Source: Entrophospora sp. SA101
Taxonomy: Eukaryota; Glomeromycota; Glomeromycetes; Entrophosporales; Entrophosporaceae
DNA length: 30,161 nucleotides
NCBI GenBank assembly: GCA_958430865.1
Contig: CAUDNR010004161.1
Span: forward strand, 20,628-50,788
Direction: 5' to 3'
Of the stretch, positions 30,031-30,161 are shown in pieces. Below the pieces are notes generated by a model that was not told the origin of the DNA, did not search any database, and saw nothing but the letters and a program-made list of their open reading frames with translations. How positions within the stretch are numbered: the stretch's first letter is position 1; each line of letters starts with the position of its first letter. Made by a program: the position numbers and the translations under genes.

Positions 30031-30161
30031 CGTATTTTATTTGTTTTTCCCGAAAGGAAATTTTTTCATTAATCAACGATTTTGTTGTTTTCTCCAAAAG
30101 GAAATCAGATCATCCACTATCCTTCAAATGGTCAAAATCAAAGTTTTTTCTTATCCAGATC

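Noticed and set aside
1..30161. CRISPR array, rRNA, tRNA, bacterial operons
   Set aside because: No spaced direct repeats of the CRISPR type, no rRNA or complete tRNA sequence, and a gene structure with spliceosomal introns throughout.

Overview
The window looks like nuclear DNA of a fungus in the Mucoromycota, most likely an arbuscular mycorrhizal fungus (Glomeromycotina, Rhizophagus-like). This is inferred from very AT-rich sequence, dense short GT-AG introns (mostly 65-135 nt), standard eukaryotic housekeeping proteins, Asn/Gln-rich low-complexity coding sequence, and a heavy load of decayed transposons and a Crinkler-type NTPase relic of the kind abundant in those genomes. No database search was possible, so the taxon is an inference.

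Four intact-looking genes can be built from phase-consistent exons. (1) 934-2980 (+) is an unrecognised 13-exon gene for a 317-residue Asn-rich protein. Its middle is four tandem copies of a two-exon/two-intron module. (2) 8813-10466 (+) encodes a 506-residue single-pass membrane protein with a Cys-containing ectodomain and an acidic/Asn-rich tail. (3) 15106-17279 (-) has six exons and encodes a 534-residue CID-domain protein of the Rtt103/RPRD type, which binds the RNA polymerase II CTD. (4) 24098-25302 (+) has six exons and encodes the 242-residue proteasome subunit beta 6 (PRE7/PSMB1).

The rest is largely mobile-element territory. At 4365-6315 a PIF1-type helicase C-terminal fragment (-) lies head to head with a DUF7869-like gene (+) carrying an internal frame-breaking deletion. 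A 234-bp MITE with perfect 21-bp inverted ends and a 9-bp target duplication lies at 6479-6712, and a seemingly exact 330-bp tandem duplication at 6978-7637. A foldback element lies at 11574-11704 and an inverted-repeat element built from a reiterated TTTTAAG motif at 18111-18403. An F-box/LRR-like fragment lies at 18480-18695. A 1.3-kb TIR element flanked by TA lies at 19791-21082, immediately upstream of a Crinkler-like NTPase pseudogene (about 21205-23053). That pseudogene is split by a second 9-bp-TSD element (21752-22300). Remains of at least two hAT families lie at 26605-27178 and 27650-28590, the latter keeping the C-terminal dimerisation-domain exons.

Two dispersed repeat families link distant parts of the window. 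Repeat A (3383-3846 and 28783-29250) shows a CpG-decay pattern between copies. Repeat B (about 18799-19115 and 27190-27495) has a hAT-family end inserted in one copy. The left edge (1-515) has clearly higher GC than the rest and may be a degraded foreign or mobile segment. The housekeeping genes have no evident functional link to one another; they are separate transcription units embedded in repeat-rich DNA.
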